From positions 44,745 through 108,744 of the forward strand of contig JAAYCK010000114.1 in the NCBI GenBank assembly GCA_012729835.1: 64,000 bases of DNA. The letters run 5' to 3'. Source of the stretch: Syntrophomonadaceae bacterium (GTDB taxonomy: Bacteria > Bacillota > Syntrophomonadia > Syntrophomonadales > Syntrophomonadaceae). Each line of letters begins with the position of its first letter. The stretch's first letter is position 1. Below the pieces are notes generated by a model. It was not told the origin of the DNA. It saw only the letters and a program-made list of their open reading frames with translations, and did no database searches. This document shows positions 39,136 to 48,342 of the stretch, piece after piece. Position numbers and translations under genes: made by a program.

Positions 39136-39279
39136 TTTTTATCCACCATCCCGTTCAAAGAATTGGATAAATGATGCTGGATCAATTCCAGATCACTTAT
39201 CTGCTTGCATATATTATCCAGACCCTCGCTAAATTCCCACTGAATATAAGCTGAAAGTTTTCTGAAAGCTGATTAGGAA

Positions 39280-39309
39280 TTGTCAAAATGCTGTAATACC
39301 GTATATACT
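39280..39309 (+). promoter_or_regulatory. Sigma-A-type promoter for the small membrane protein
   Basis: TTGTCA (39280-39285), 18-bp spacer, TATACT (39304-39309). Start codon lies 36 bp further on. Confidence 0.6.
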
Positions 39310-39344
39310 TGAGGAGAACAAATACCGGAAGGGAGGCAATCCGA

Positions 39345-39704
39345 ATGCAAGGCTGGATAGTAAGGTGGTTGCTCAATATTCTTGCTATTATTCTAACCGC
39401 AGGTCTCCTAGGGTCCCATTTCGAATTAACGGTATGGGGGGCCATAGTCGGGTCTATTTTCCTGGGGATAGTAAATGCCATAATCAGACCGATCCTTATG
39501 ATACTTACCCTGCCATTCAATATTATCACCCTGGGGCTCTTTACCTTTGTTGTCAACGGATTTATGCTATGGGTTACCTCGGCAACGGTCAAAGGGTTTG
39601 ACATTCATGGCTTCGGTTGGGCTATTCTCAGCGCTATCATACTTAGCCTGGTAAGCTTTATAATCAGTTTCTTCATTGATGATAAATCTTTTGGGTTGAA
39701 GTAG
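39345..39704 (+). CDS. Small four-helix membrane protein (phage holin 4 superfamily, PF04020-like)
   Basis: The start ATG 39345 lies 8 bp after GGGAGG; the earlier ATG 39309 overlaps the promoter. 119 residues, with four membrane helices (WLLNILAIILTAGLLG, WGAIVGSIFLGIVNAII, ILTLPFNIITLGLFTFVVNGF and ILSAIILSLVSFIISFFI). The pattern IRPILMILTLPFNIITLGLF is typical of this widespread family of uncertain function, called 'holin' by similarity only. No lysis genes are near. Confidence 0.85.
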   Translation: MQGWIVRWLLNILAIILTAGLLGSHFELTVWGAIVGSIFLGIVNAIIRPILMILTLPFNIITLGLFTFVVNGFMLWVTSATVKGFDIHGFGWAILSAIILSLVSFIISFFIDDKSFGLK

Positions 39705-39747
39705 ATCTTAATAATAACGATTTGAAGGTGGGTTAATACTTGGCTCG

Positions 39748-39895
39748 GATTGTCGACAAAGTCGGCAAGATGACAGGGCGATGACGGAAGTGAAGATCAA
39801 GGCGTACGAAAAGCCCGCGATTGAGGCGTACTGGCGTACGTTGATTGAGCGGTCTTTTCGTAACAACGAAGATATTCGCTTTTGTCATCGCCCTG
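39748..39895. repeat. Long imperfect palindrome with shared 32-nt lead
   Basis: CAGGGCGATGAC (39774-39785) and its perfect complement GTCATCGCCCTG (39884-39895) flank about 98 bp that is itself self-complementary in patches (TACGAAAAG with CTTTTCGTA, GTAC with GTAC). The preceding bases 39748-39779 nearly match 22264-22295. No ORF is supported. Confidence 0.75.
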
Positions 39896-39896
39896 A

Positions 39897-39920
39897 AGCC
39901 GGGTTAATACCCGGCTTTTT
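39897..39920 (+). terminator. Terminator-like hairpin upstream of the HAD gene
   Basis: AGCCGGG (39897-39903), loop TTAATA, CCCGGCT (39910-39916), then TTTT. It lies close before the HAD start, so it may end transcription from the membrane-protein gene. Confidence 0.7.
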
Positions 39921-39938
39921 ACTAAATGGAGGAAACTA

Positions 39939-40736
39939 GTGTCGATCAAACTGGTAGCCATTGATTTGGATGATACCTTGCTGGATTCAGGTCTAAAGAT
40001 CGCGCCGGAATGCGCACAAGCCATACAAGCAGTAAGAGACCAGGGTATCCTGGTGACGCTGGCCACGGGTCGCATGCATCGCTCGGCTCTGCCCTATGCC
40101 CGTCAACTTTCCATGGACCTGCCTTTGATAACCTACCAGGGAGCCCTGGTCAAAAGCGCTTTTTCATCCGAAGTGATCTACTACAAACCCCTTCCCCGCA
40201 AACCGGCGGGAGAAATTATCGAGTTCTTTAAGCAACGTAATCTTCATTGCCACGCCTATAGTGATGATGAACTTTTCATGGAGGAATTGACCTCAGAAGG
40301 CCGATATTATGAGGATCTGGCCGGAATCAAAGCGGTCCTGGTAGATGACTTGACCGAGGCGGTTCGCCAGCATGATGCTATGAAAATAATGGCGATCATC
40401 AAGGATCAGGCATTATTGCTGTCTCTGTATGAAGAGTTGACCTCCCTGTACCCTGAGCTGCACATTACCCGCTCCAAACCGATCTTTTTAGAAGTCATGG
40501 GTGGAGAAGCCAACAAGGGTCTGGCTCTGCAGGTAGTAGCCAAGCACTATGGGGTGCGGCAGGAGGAAGTACTCGCTATTGGTGACAGTTATAATGATCT
40601 GGATATGATACTTTGGGCGGGCACCGGTGTGGCGATGGCCAATGCCAGACCCGAGGTAAAGGATGTGGCTGACTATATTACAAAGTCTAATGACGAACAC
40701 GGCGTGGCGGAAGCCCTGCGCAAGTATGTACTATAA
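39939..40736 (+). CDS. Cof-type HAD-IIB family phosphatase
   Basis: A 265-residue protein starting at GTG 39939 behind TGGAGGA. Motif I AIDLDDTLLD supplies the Asp nucleophile; motif IV is IGDSYNDLDMI. The cap of the Cof type lies between (about 85-190). Such enzymes hydrolyse small phosphate esters such as sugar phosphates; substrate not evident. Stand-alone gene between repeats. Confidence 0.92.
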   Translation: MSIKLVAIDLDDTLLDSGLKIAPECAQAIQAVRDQGILVTLATGRMHRSALPYARQLSMDLPLITYQGALVKSAFSSEVIYYKPLPRKPAGEIIEFFKQRNLHCHAYSDDELFMEELTSEGRYYEDLAGIKAVLVDDLTEAVRQHDAMKIMAIIKDQALLLSLYEELTSLYPELHITRSKPIFLEVMGGEANKGLALQVVAKHYGVRQEEVLAIGDSYNDLDMILWAGTGVAMANARPEVKDVADYITKSNDEHGVAEALRKYVL

Positions 40737-40740
40737 CAGG

Positions 40741-41015
40741 GTTAATAATTAGCCACAGATTAACACAGATTAACACAGATTATATGGTTAATGTTTTTTA
40801 CTCAACGTTCGCAGTTAAAGTTGTGCGCGGGAATCCCAAAGTGTCATTGCGAGCGCAGCGAAGCAATCTTCCCCTGCCATTCCATTTTAATTGCTTCACT
40901 GGAGGGAAAAGATAATATTACGAATGCCATTGTACATAAAAATCCGCGTCAATCATAAGAATCTGCGCAAATCTGCGTCAAAAATCGTTCCCAATCTGTT
41001 TATATTCAAATTGGA
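40741..41015. repeat. Intergenic repeat block
   Basis: Nothing coding is seen in 290 bp. CACAGATTAACACAGATT words occupy 40752-40785, a CATTGCGAGCGCAGCGAAGC element is at 40843-40870, and AAGAATCTGCGCAAATCTGC words at 40955-40990. Confidence 0.7.
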
Positions 41016-41026
41016 GGGATGAAATA

Positions 41027-42151
41027 ATGGAAGCCAAGGTATTCTTCACTGATCTTCGCAGTAAAGCGGGCTATGGTCTTTTGGAGAAGATGGCAAAACT
41101 AACCGGCAAGATGGGACTTAAGAGTCTGATTGAGCCGGGGGATCTGGTGGCCATCAAGTTGCATTTCGGTGAGCCGGGCAACTTGGCTTATGTCAGACCG
41201 CCCTATGTACGTAAAATGGTGCATTTGATCAAAGAGGCCGGAGGGAAGCCCTTTCTGACCGATGCTAATACGCTGTACGTGGGAGGACGCTCCAATTCGG
41301 TGGACCATTTGGAGAGTGCTATAATAAACGGATTTGACTATGCTGTATGCGGGGCGCCCATAATCATTGCTGATGGCCTGACCGGTAAGGACTATGTCAA
41401 GGTTCCCATTCCCGGTAAGCATCTTAAAGAAGTCAATATCGGCAGTGCAGCAGTACATGCTGATGCCATAATCTGTATGACCCATTTTAAATGTCACGAA
41501 CTATCCGGGATTGGCGGCGCCATCAAAAACCTGGGTATGGGCCTGGGATCGCGCAGTGGCAAACAACAGATGCATTCTGATGTTCTGCCGGTGGTCAAAG
41601 ATGCGCAGTGCACCGGCTGTGCCAAATGCACGAAATGGTGTCCGGCCGAAGCTATAGAGATGCAGCCCTGGAATGGGAATAAGAAAGGGCAAAAAGCACA
41701 TATACTGGATAATAAGTGCTGGGGGTGCGGCGAATGTGCCGTTACCTGCACCTTTAACGCCATTACCCCTAATTGGCGGACTACTCCGGCCGCCATGCAG
41801 GAGAAGATGGCGGAATACTCACTGGGGGTCGTGCAAGGCAAAGAGGGCAAGATCGGCTATATCAACTTCCTGACTGATATCAGTCCCGAATGCGATTGTT
41901 ACAGCCATAATGATGCAGCGATCGTCGCCGATATCGGCATGTTGGCCTCGTTGGATCCTGTAGCCCTGGATCAGGCCTGCAGCGACCTGGTAAACAGCCG
42001 TCCGGTTCTGCCGGGCTGCCTGATAGCTGATCTCCCGCCAGGTCAGGATAAATTCAAGGCAGTTCACCCGGGAGTCGAATGGGAACCTGGTCTGAAGCAC
42101 GCCGAAGCCATAGGTCTGGGTAGCCGGAAGTATAAATTGATCGAGGTTTAG
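41027..42151 (+). CDS. DUF362 protein with two 4Fe-4S clusters
   Basis: A 374-residue protein. The N-terminal DUF362 domain has IKLHFGEPGN and the segment HFKCHELSGIGGAIKNLGMG. Two ferredoxin sets follow: CTGCAKCTKWCP near 190 and CWGCGECAVTC near 225, each with CxxCxxCxxxC spacing for a 4Fe-4S cluster. The family is common in anaerobes; its redox partner is unknown. No signal peptide, so it is likely cytoplasmic. SD GGAGGG before ATG 41027. Confidence 0.9.
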   Translation: MEAKVFFTDLRSKAGYGLLEKMAKLTGKMGLKSLIEPGDLVAIKLHFGEPGNLAYVRPPYVRKMVHLIKEAGGKPFLTDANTLYVGGRSNSVDHLESAIINGFDYAVCGAPIIIADGLTGKDYVKVPIPGKHLKEVNIGSAAVHADAIICMTHFKCHELSGIGGAIKNLGMGLGSRSGKQQMHSDVLPVVKDAQCTGCAKCTKWCPAEAIEMQPWNGNKKGQKAHILDNKCWGCGECAVTCTFNAITPNWRTTPAAMQEKMAEYSLGVVQGKEGKIGYINFLTDISPECDCYSHNDAAIVADIGMLASLDPVALDQACSDLVNSRPVLPGCLIADLPPGQDKFKAVHPGVEWEPGLKHAEAIGLGSRKYKLIEV

Positions 42152-42294
42152 AGGGACGAATTAACCACGCATAGACAGATTACGACACAATAAAAGTGTT
42201 CGTTAAGTGATAATTAATATGGCATATCGTTAAAACTAACTCGGTGAATCTATGCAAATCTGTGGTTAAATTACCTTTTAAACGAGGTGGTATT

Positions 42295-43251
42295 ATGCCG
42301 GAATTCGGAATAGGTATTGATCTGGGCGGATCCAAGATACTGACCGGTTTAATGACACTGGATGGGGAGATACTAAGCCGGAGACTAATTCCCACCGAGG
42401 CTGGTACTCAGGCACCAGCAGTTATTATCGACAAGATGGCTGATTCGGTTATGGAACTGATGGCTGAAGCTGGTGGAGCCCGCAAGATTATGGGGTTCAG
42501 CTGTGCTGCCCCCGGGCCGATCACTTATCCTCACGGTGTGATTATGGATTCTCCCAATCTCGGCTGGCAGCAGGTTAGATTGAAACATGAGCTGGAAAAG
42601 CGTCTGGGGCAAAAGGTGATTGTCGGCAAAGATACTGATCTGGCGGCACTGGGTGAATACTATTTTGGTCAGGGTTGCCAGTATGATCACCTGATTTATA
42701 TTACCGTCAGTACCGGCATTGGCGGCGGAATTATCGCCGACGGCACAATATATCATGGTACCAGAGGCGGAGCTGGCGAATTCGGTCATATGGTGGTCAA
42801 CCCGAATGGCTACTATTGTTTCTGCGGGCGTCAGGGATGCCTGGAGGCTCAGGCTTCCGGCACGGCGATAGCCAAAATGGCTGCCTTGACCATGAGCGGT
42901 GCGGGAAACGATTGGGCGAATCAGTCCAGTGGGGTTATTACTGCACATGAGGTGGGTATGGCCGCCCGTGCCGGGCAAAAGGAAGCCGGGAGGATAATTG
43001 CCAGCGTTATAACGGATCTTTCCAATGGTATAGCCAATCTGGTGCATATCTTCAATCCGCAGATAGTCGTACTGGGCGGGGGAGTAATGCAAGGTTTGCA
43101 GGATATCATGCTTAAATCGCTGCGGGAAAGAGTGATGGAGGAGGTATTCCCTCTGCATGGGGCGGGCCTGCAGATCGAGGTTACTTCACTGGGCAGTGAT
43201 ATAGGTCTGTATGGCTGTCTGGCCGCTATACTCCAGGAGAGAGATAAGTAG
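42295..43251 (+). CDS. ROK family sugar kinase (glucokinase-like)
   Basis: The start ATG 42295 follows GAGGTGG; ATG 42244 has no site. 318 residues with the ATP phosphate loop GIDLGGSKILTG, the catalytic segment GKDTDLAALGEYYFG, and the ROK zinc motif CFCGRQGCLE. It phosphorylates glucose or a related hexose. The next gene, a phosphoglucose/phosphomannose isomerase, supports entry of hexose into glycolysis, whose lower half is encoded further on. Confidence 0.92.
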   Translation: MPEFGIGIDLGGSKILTGLMTLDGEILSRRLIPTEAGTQAPAVIIDKMADSVMELMAEAGGARKIMGFSCAAPGPITYPHGVIMDSPNLGWQQVRLKHELEKRLGQKVIVGKDTDLAALGEYYFGQGCQYDHLIYITVSTGIGGGIIADGTIYHGTRGGAGEFGHMVVNPNGYYCFCGRQGCLEAQASGTAIAKMAALTMSGAGNDWANQSSGVITAHEVGMAARAGQKEAGRIIASVITDLSNGIANLVHIFNPQIVVLGGGVMQGLQDIMLKSLRERVMEEVFPLHGAGLQIEVTSLGSDIGLYGCLAAILQERDK

Positions 43252-43294
43252 TTGAAGATCCATGCCCCATTAAATTTACCGAGGAGGAAAAACC

Positions 43295-44332
43295 TTGGCT
43301 ACAAAATTAATTTCTGAAGACATGACAGATGCCCTGTATGGTTTGCCTGAACAATTCGAATACAGCCTGGGACTGGAGTTTACTTTAAGCAGTACCTATA
43401 AAAGCGATTATCGCAACCTGGTCATATCCGGACTGGGTGGTTCGGCCATCGGCGGTGATATAATCCGCAGCTATGCCAGCAGCCGGCTGAATATCCCGGT
43501 AGTGGTTAACCGTGACTATGATATACCGGCCTTTGTTAACCAGGATACCTTGTTTGTAGCGGCCAGTTATTCCGGCAATACCGAAGAGACCCTCAGTTCA
43601 TACTGCAAAGCTCGGGAGCGGGGGGCAAATATCTTGTGTATAACCAGCGGCGGGGAGTTGGCCTTGATGGCTGCCGCTGACGGGTTTGGCCTGGTTCAGA
43701 TACCGGGGGGATTGATGCCGCGGGCGGCAACGGGTTATCTGTTCGGCGCACTGATACTGGCCCTGGAAAGCATAGGGCTGTTTTCGGGGGTCAGAGCGGA
43801 ACTTGAAGAAACGGTCGCTTTGCTCAAGGTCTTACGCGAGGAATTTAAACCAGGTATAGCGGCACCGTCCAACCAGGCCCGGGACATAGCAGCCAGGCTG
43901 AAAAACGGCATACCAGTAATCTGGGGAACTGCAGGCATATCAGAGACGGTAGCGCTGCGCTGGAAAACCCAAATCAATGAGAACGCAAAATGTCCAGCCT
44001 ATTATAATATCTTTCCCGAGCTCAACCATAATGAACTGGTAGGTTTCGAAACACCGGCTGGCATACTATCGCAAACTAGCATAATCATTCTGCAGGATGC
44101 GCAGGATAATGAGCGAGTCCAAAAGCGTATAGAGATTACGAGTTCCGTTATCAAAGACCAGGTGAAAGACATCATAAATATTCGCAGCCGGGGTGCTTCA
44201 TATCTGGCCCGTTTCTTCTCACTGGCCTATTTGGGCGACTATGTAAGTGTATACCTGGCCGATGAATACGGTATAGATCCCACTCCGGTAGCCGTTATCG
44301 ACTATCTCAAAGCCGAATTAGCAAAGTGTTAA
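43295..44332 (+). CDS. Bifunctional phosphoglucose/phosphomannose isomerase
   Basis: A 345-residue SIS-domain enzyme from TTG 43295 behind GAGGAGG. Motifs: ISGLGGSAIGGDI and ASYSGNTEETLS for sugar phosphate binding, and FPELNHNELVGF with the catalytic His/Glu region. It interconverts fructose 6-phosphate with glucose 6-phosphate or mannose 6-phosphate. It lies 43 bp after the sugar kinase, so the two are probably one operon. Confidence 0.93.
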   Translation: MATKLISEDMTDALYGLPEQFEYSLGLEFTLSSTYKSDYRNLVISGLGGSAIGGDIIRSYASSRLNIPVVVNRDYDIPAFVNQDTLFVAASYSGNTEETLSSYCKARERGANILCITSGGELALMAAADGFGLVQIPGGLMPRAATGYLFGALILALESIGLFSGVRAELEETVALLKVLREEFKPGIAAPSNQARDIAARLKNGIPVIWGTAGISETVALRWKTQINENAKCPAYYNIFPELNHNELVGFETPAGILSQTSIIILQDAQDNERVQKRIEITSSVIKDQVKDIINIRSRGASYLARFFSLAYLGDYVSVYLADEYGIDPTPVAVIDYLKAELAKC

Positions 44333-44351
44333 GGGGGAGACCGGGGCTACG

Positions 44352-44478
44352 AAATTTTGAATTATGAATTTTTAAATTTAAATTAGTGAGGAAATGCTTC
44401 GCATTTCGTTATCTATTTTCAAGGCACCCGGAGGGTGCATACCTTAAATAAGATTTAAAAATTGAGAATTTAGCATTC
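44352..44478. repeat. AT-rich two-hairpin intergenic element before the PHP gene
   Basis: Hairpins GAAATGC-TTC-GCATTTC (about 44391) and GCACCC-GGA-GGGTGC (about 44424), flanked by AATTATGAATTTTTAAATTT and AAGATTTAAAAATTGAGAA arms. Confidence 0.7.
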
Positions 44479-44481
44479 TAC

Positions 44482-44510
44482 CAGCGTGCGGCTTTAGCCG
44501 CCTGCGTCTA
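44482..44510 (+). repeat. GC hairpin leader element before the PHP gene
   Basis: GCGTGCGGC-TTTA-GCCGCC then TGCGTCTA, ending 12 bp before the PHP start codon; it is almost identical to the copy before uvrC. In this case it sits where a ribosome binding site should be. Confidence 0.6.
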
Positions 44511-44521
44511 TAGGTGAATCA

Positions 44522-45295
44522 ATGCAGTTTTTTGGAGATTACCATACACATTCACGGTTCAGTGACGGGCGGCAGAGCGTCGGGGATATTATCAACGCAG
44601 CCCGGGCGCGGGGTCTCAAGGAGATAGCCATAACTGATCATGGCCCGCTGGTTGCGGTGATCGGAGTGCGAGATGTCAGCGATTATCTAAAAATCAAGGC
44701 GGAGCTGGCAACTCACCCCGAGTCCGAGGGTATCAGGCTGCTTATCGGAGCCGAAGCCAATATCCGTGATATGCATGGTACCCTTGATATACCCCGGGAA
44801 ATTATCGAAAAACTGGATTTGCTTATTGCCGGATTGCATCCCTACACCCTGCCGACCTCATTGGAGGATGGCATGGGTGTTTTTGTTCAGAATTCACTTC
44901 GTCATCTTGGACGCTATCAGCGGGACAAGGCTATCGAACATAACACCCTGGCCGTGCTGGCGGCTATCGACCAGAACCCGGATTTGGATATCATCTCCCA
45001 CCCCGGGCTTTTTTTTGCCCTGGATATATATGAGGTAGGGCGGGCGTGTGCCCGAAATGATGTCCTCTTCGAAATCAATTGCGGTCATAACTTCCCCGAT
45101 CTATCTGCTATAATGGAGGCAGACCGGGCAGGGGCCAGCTTCATCATCAACAGCGATGCTCATTTTGAGGATAGTGTTGGCTCCCTTGCATATGGCGAGT
45201 ATGTTATTGAAACCCTGGGGATAGATAAGGACCGGGTAGCAAATTATCCGGGTAGGGGAGGTTATGACACGTGGGGAAAAAGGGCCAAGCACTGA
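44522..45295 (+). CDS. PHP-domain phosphoesterase
   Basis: A 257-residue protein with metal motifs DYHTHSRFSDG, ITDHGP, GAEANI, HPGLF and NSDAHF, typical of histidinol-phosphatase-like PHP enzymes. The substrate is unknown. No clear Shine-Dalgarno precedes ATG 44522: only TAGGTGA is near. It overlaps rapZ by 25 bp, so translation is probably coupled. A PHP gene before rapZ is common in Clostridia. Confidence 0.9.
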   Translation: MQFFGDYHTHSRFSDGRQSVGDIINAARARGLKEIAITDHGPLVAVIGVRDVSDYLKIKAELATHPESEGIRLLIGAEANIRDMHGTLDIPREIIEKLDLLIAGLHPYTLPTSLEDGMGVFVQNSLRHLGRYQRDKAIEHNTLAVLAAIDQNPDLDIISHPGLFFALDIYEVGRACARNDVLFEINCGHNFPDLSAIMEADRAGASFIINSDAHFEDSVGSLAYGEYVIETLGIDKDRVANYPGRGGYDTWGKRAKH

Positions 45296-46158
45296 GTATC
45301 ATCATTATCACTGGTTACTCCGGAGCGGGCAAAACGCAGGCAGTCAATTGCATGGAAGATATAGGTTATTATTGTGTTGACAATCTGCCGCCAGCCCTCT
45401 TGCCCAAATTTGTGGAGATGGCTCTGCAATCGGAAGGTCGCCTGGACAAGGTAGCCCTGGTGATCGACGTGCGCGGAGGCAGTTTCTTTCAGGATCTGTC
45501 CTCCTCTCTGCACGAACTGCGAGTAAATCAAATTGATTACCAAATAATATTTTTAGAAGCCGCTGAAGATGTGCTGGTCAGCCGTTTTAAAGAATCACGC
45601 CGTCCGCATCCGCTGGGCGGCGAAGGCAACCTGCTGGAATCGATACGGGCTGAACGCAACTTACTTGAAGAACTGCGCGGTCAGGCCAGTGTTGTGATCG
45701 ATACCTCCAATCTACCTCCCCGGCAGCTGAAGGAGAAACTTCAGGGGCTATACAGCGAAAACCCCGACAATGACTTTATCATCCATATAGTATCTTTTGG
45801 TTATAAACGAGGTATACCTATGGATTCCGATATGGTGATGGATGTCCGGTTTTTGTCCAACCCTTTTTATGATCCGGTAATGCGATATATGACTGGAGAA
45901 GATCAGCAGGTCAAGGAATTTGTGCTCCAAAACCCGGTAACTCGTTCATTTAGCCGCCGTTTTCTTAATCTCCTCAAATTTCTAATTCCCAATTATATCG
46001 CTGAGGGTAAAAACAACCTGGCGATCTCTGTTGGCTGCACCGGTGGACAGCATCGTTCGGTGGTTTTGGCCAACTATGTGGGGGATCAATTAAGAAAAGA
46101 GGGCTATTATGTAATAATCAGGCATAGGGATATATCTAAGTCCGGGGTAGAGGAGTAA
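45271..46158 (+). CDS. rapZ: RNase adapter RapZ / nucleotide-binding protein YvcJ
   Basis: A 295-residue protein with GYSGAGKT Walker A (about 16-23), VIDVRG Walker B and the C-terminal GCTGGQHRSVV region. In E. coli RapZ controls glmS through RNase E; in Firmicutes YvcJ binds nucleotide and affects competence, with the exact role unclear. GTG 45271 starts within the PHP gene. yvcK and whiA follow in the conserved order. Confidence 0.95.
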   Translation: MGKKGQALSIIIITGYSGAGKTQAVNCMEDIGYYCVDNLPPALLPKFVEMALQSEGRLDKVALVIDVRGGSFFQDLSSSLHELRVNQIDYQIIFLEAAEDVLVSRFKESRRPHPLGGEGNLLESIRAERNLLEELRGQASVVIDTSNLPPRQLKEKLQGLYSENPDNDFIIHIVSFGYKRGIPMDSDMVMDVRFLSNPFYDPVMRYMTGEDQQVKEFVLQNPVTRSFSRRFLNLLKFLIPNYIAEGKNNLAISVGCTGGQHRSVVLANYVGDQLRKEGYYVIIRHRDISKSGVEE

Positions 46159-46167
46159 AGAGTAATT

Positions 46168-47118
46168 ATGATTAATAGCGAGCCCAAGATAGTGGTGATA
46201 GGCGGAGGCACCGGCCTGTCAGTTCTCTTGAAAGGCCTGAAAAAGTATACCTCAGAGCTGACCGCCATAGTAACGGTCAGCGACGATGGCGGGAGTTCCG
46301 GGCGTCTGCGGGCAGAGCTGGGAGTACTGCCGCCCGGAGATATCCGTAACTGCCTGGTGGCGTTGGCCGAAACCGAGACCTTGATGGATAAGGTATTTCA
46401 GCATCGTTTCCGACATGAGAGCAGTCTGCAGGGGCATAACCTGGGTAATCTGCTGCTGGTGGCTCTAACCGAAATAACCGGTGATTTTGTATCTGCCATC
46501 AGGGAAGTAAGCCGGGTCCTGGCGGTACGGGGCCGGGTATTACCAGCTACTCTGGAACATGTCACCCTGGGAGCCAGCATGGATGATAATAGCATCATTT
46601 ATGGTGAAACCGCTATACGTCGCTATAACAGCAGGATAAGGCAGCTGTTTTTGACCCCGGAGTGCCTGCCCATTCCTGAGACTCTGCAGGCGATAACCGA
46701 TGCCGATGCTATAATCATTGGGCCGGGCAGCCTGTATACCAGCATAATACCCAACCTGTTGGTCAATGGGGTGGCCGATGCCATAGCCCGGTCGAATGCA
46801 GTTACCTTCTATATCAGCAATATTATGACCGAACTGGGTGAGACCGATGGCTTCGATGCTGCCGATCACCTCCGGGTGATCGTTGAACACATCGGCCAAC
46901 AATTAATAGATTTTGTAATCGTTAATACCGGGGCTATTGATGAGCCGCGTCTGAGCCGTTACCGGGAAGAACAGGCAATTCCCGTTTCAAGTTCCCGGGA
47001 TGAGATAGGGGCCATGGGCATCAAGGTCATTGAAGGTGACCTGGTGTCTGATGATCGGGTAGCCTGGCATGACTCAGAGAAACTGGCTTACATGATAATG
47101 AAAACCCTGCACGGATAA
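46168..47118 (+). CDS. yvcK: Gluconeogenesis factor YvcK
   Basis: A 316-residue protein of the CofD-like family, with VVIGGGTGLSVLLKGLKKY and SDDGGSSGRLR near the N-terminus for UDP-sugar binding and ADAIIIGPGSLYTSI later. In B. subtilis it is needed for growth on gluconeogenic carbon and for cell shape. It follows rapZ by 9 bp and precedes whiA by 18 bp. Confidence 0.95.
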   Translation: MINSEPKIVVIGGGTGLSVLLKGLKKYTSELTAIVTVSDDGGSSGRLRAELGVLPPGDIRNCLVALAETETLMDKVFQHRFRHESSLQGHNLGNLLLVALTEITGDFVSAIREVSRVLAVRGRVLPATLEHVTLGASMDDNSIIYGETAIRRYNSRIRQLFLTPECLPIPETLQAITDADAIIIGPGSLYTSIIPNLLVNGVADAIARSNAVTFYISNIMTELGETDGFDAADHLRVIVEHIGQQLIDFVIVNTGAIDEPRLSRYREEQAIPVSSSRDEIGAMGIKVIEGDLVSDDRVAWHDSEKLAYMIMKTLHG

Positions 47119-47136
47119 TGGGAATGAGGCCTGGAT

Positions 47137-48075
47137 ATGAGCTTTTCCAATGATGTAAGATATGAACTTACCCGGGTGATGCCGGAAAAGGACTGCTGTC
47201 GTAAGGCGGAATTATCAGCTTTGCTCGCCAGTTCCGCCCGCTGGGTGGAAGCCGGGGATGGGAGCGATCTCATCGTTCAAGCGGATAACGCAGCGACCGC
47301 CCGCAAGATATATAAGTTGCTTAAAGATGTGTATGGTCTGCAAGCGGCAGTGAGCAGCGAAACTAAAAAATATTTTGGCAAAAACCATATTTATGAAGTA
47401 AGTGCCCATATCGATACGGAAAACGAATGGATACAACAAGAACTAATGCCGTTTCCGCGAGCGCTGGGGAAGCCGGTTGCATCCTCCTTATTGGGGAAAT
47501 CTTGCTGCAAGCGCGCTTACCTGCGGGGAACCTTTCTCAGTCGCGGTTTTGTAAATCGGCCCGAGGGTGATTATCATCTGGAATTAACCTTCAATGATGA
47601 ACACCTGGCAGCAGAAGTTCAGAAGCTCCTGGCCCGTTTTGAACTGCATGCCCATGTTTTTGAGCGCAAGAATAGTACTGTGGTGTATATAAAAGAGAGT
47701 GAAAAGATAGCTGATTTCCTGAGAGTGGTCGGGGCCAGCAACGCACTGCTCGAATTTGAAAACGTCCGTATCATAAAATCCATGCGTAATAACGTCAACC
47801 GTCAGGTCAATTGCGAAACTGCCAATCTCGCCAAGACTATTGATGCATCACTGCGCCAGACTGATCTGATCGAAGCGCTGATCGCCCGGGGAGGTATGGA
47901 ATCCCTGCCTTCTAATCTGAGGGAACTGGCGATGCTGCGTATTGAATACCCAGACAACAGCCTGCAGGAACTGGGAGAGATGTTGCAGGTCCCATTGAGT
48001 AAATCTGGAGTAGCTTACCGCATGCGCAAACTGGAGCGACTGGCAGAGGAATGGATGGATAGCGTTGACTCGTAA
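47137..48075 (+). CDS. whiA: DNA-binding protein WhiA
   Basis: A 312-residue protein. The N-terminal region is a degenerate LAGLIDADG endonuclease fold (YLRGTFLSRGFVNRPEGDYHLEL), and the C-terminus is a helix-turn-helix (LSKSGVAYRMRKLERLA). It binds DNA in sporulation or cell division control. Third gene of the rapZ-yvcK-whiA set. Confidence 0.96.
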   Translation: MSFSNDVRYELTRVMPEKDCCRKAELSALLASSARWVEAGDGSDLIVQADNAATARKIYKLLKDVYGLQAAVSSETKKYFGKNHIYEVSAHIDTENEWIQQELMPFPRALGKPVASSLLGKSCCKRAYLRGTFLSRGFVNRPEGDYHLELTFNDEHLAAEVQKLLARFELHAHVFERKNSTVVYIKESEKIADFLRVVGASNALLEFENVRIIKSMRNNVNRQVNCETANLAKTIDASLRQTDLIEALIARGGMESLPSNLRELAMLRIEYPDNSLQELGEMLQVPLSKSGVAYRMRKLERLAEEWMDSVDS

Positions 48076-48342
48076 TATATACCATTCATAACGGTTATTA
48101 CCGGGCTAAATTTAGCTTATCCGGAAGGATTATAAGCATATCGGACGAATATTATATAGAGAGTTCCAATTCCTACGGTGTTAAAATGCTGGTTTAAAGA
48201 CCGCCTTGGCACTTTTCCTATGTTCACCAAAGACTGTTTGAGCAGTATTGTTATTCCATAAGCTAATATTTTCTGAAGCCGTTAGATAGAATTACTCTGC
48301 ATAGCAGGTAAATGTGGCTCGGAGTTAAAGGGGGTGAATGGC

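Noticed and set aside
39345..39704. Prophage holin linked to the CIS
   Set aside because: The family name is by similarity only; no endolysin or phage genes are near, and the CIS is 28 kb away.
42385..43158. 257-codon open frame on the minus strand
   Set aside because: Antisense to the ROK kinase; composition is that of a shadow frame.
48206..48225. Sigma-54 promoter near rpoN (TGGCAC)
   Set aside because: The matching TTGC -12 half is absent at the required distance.
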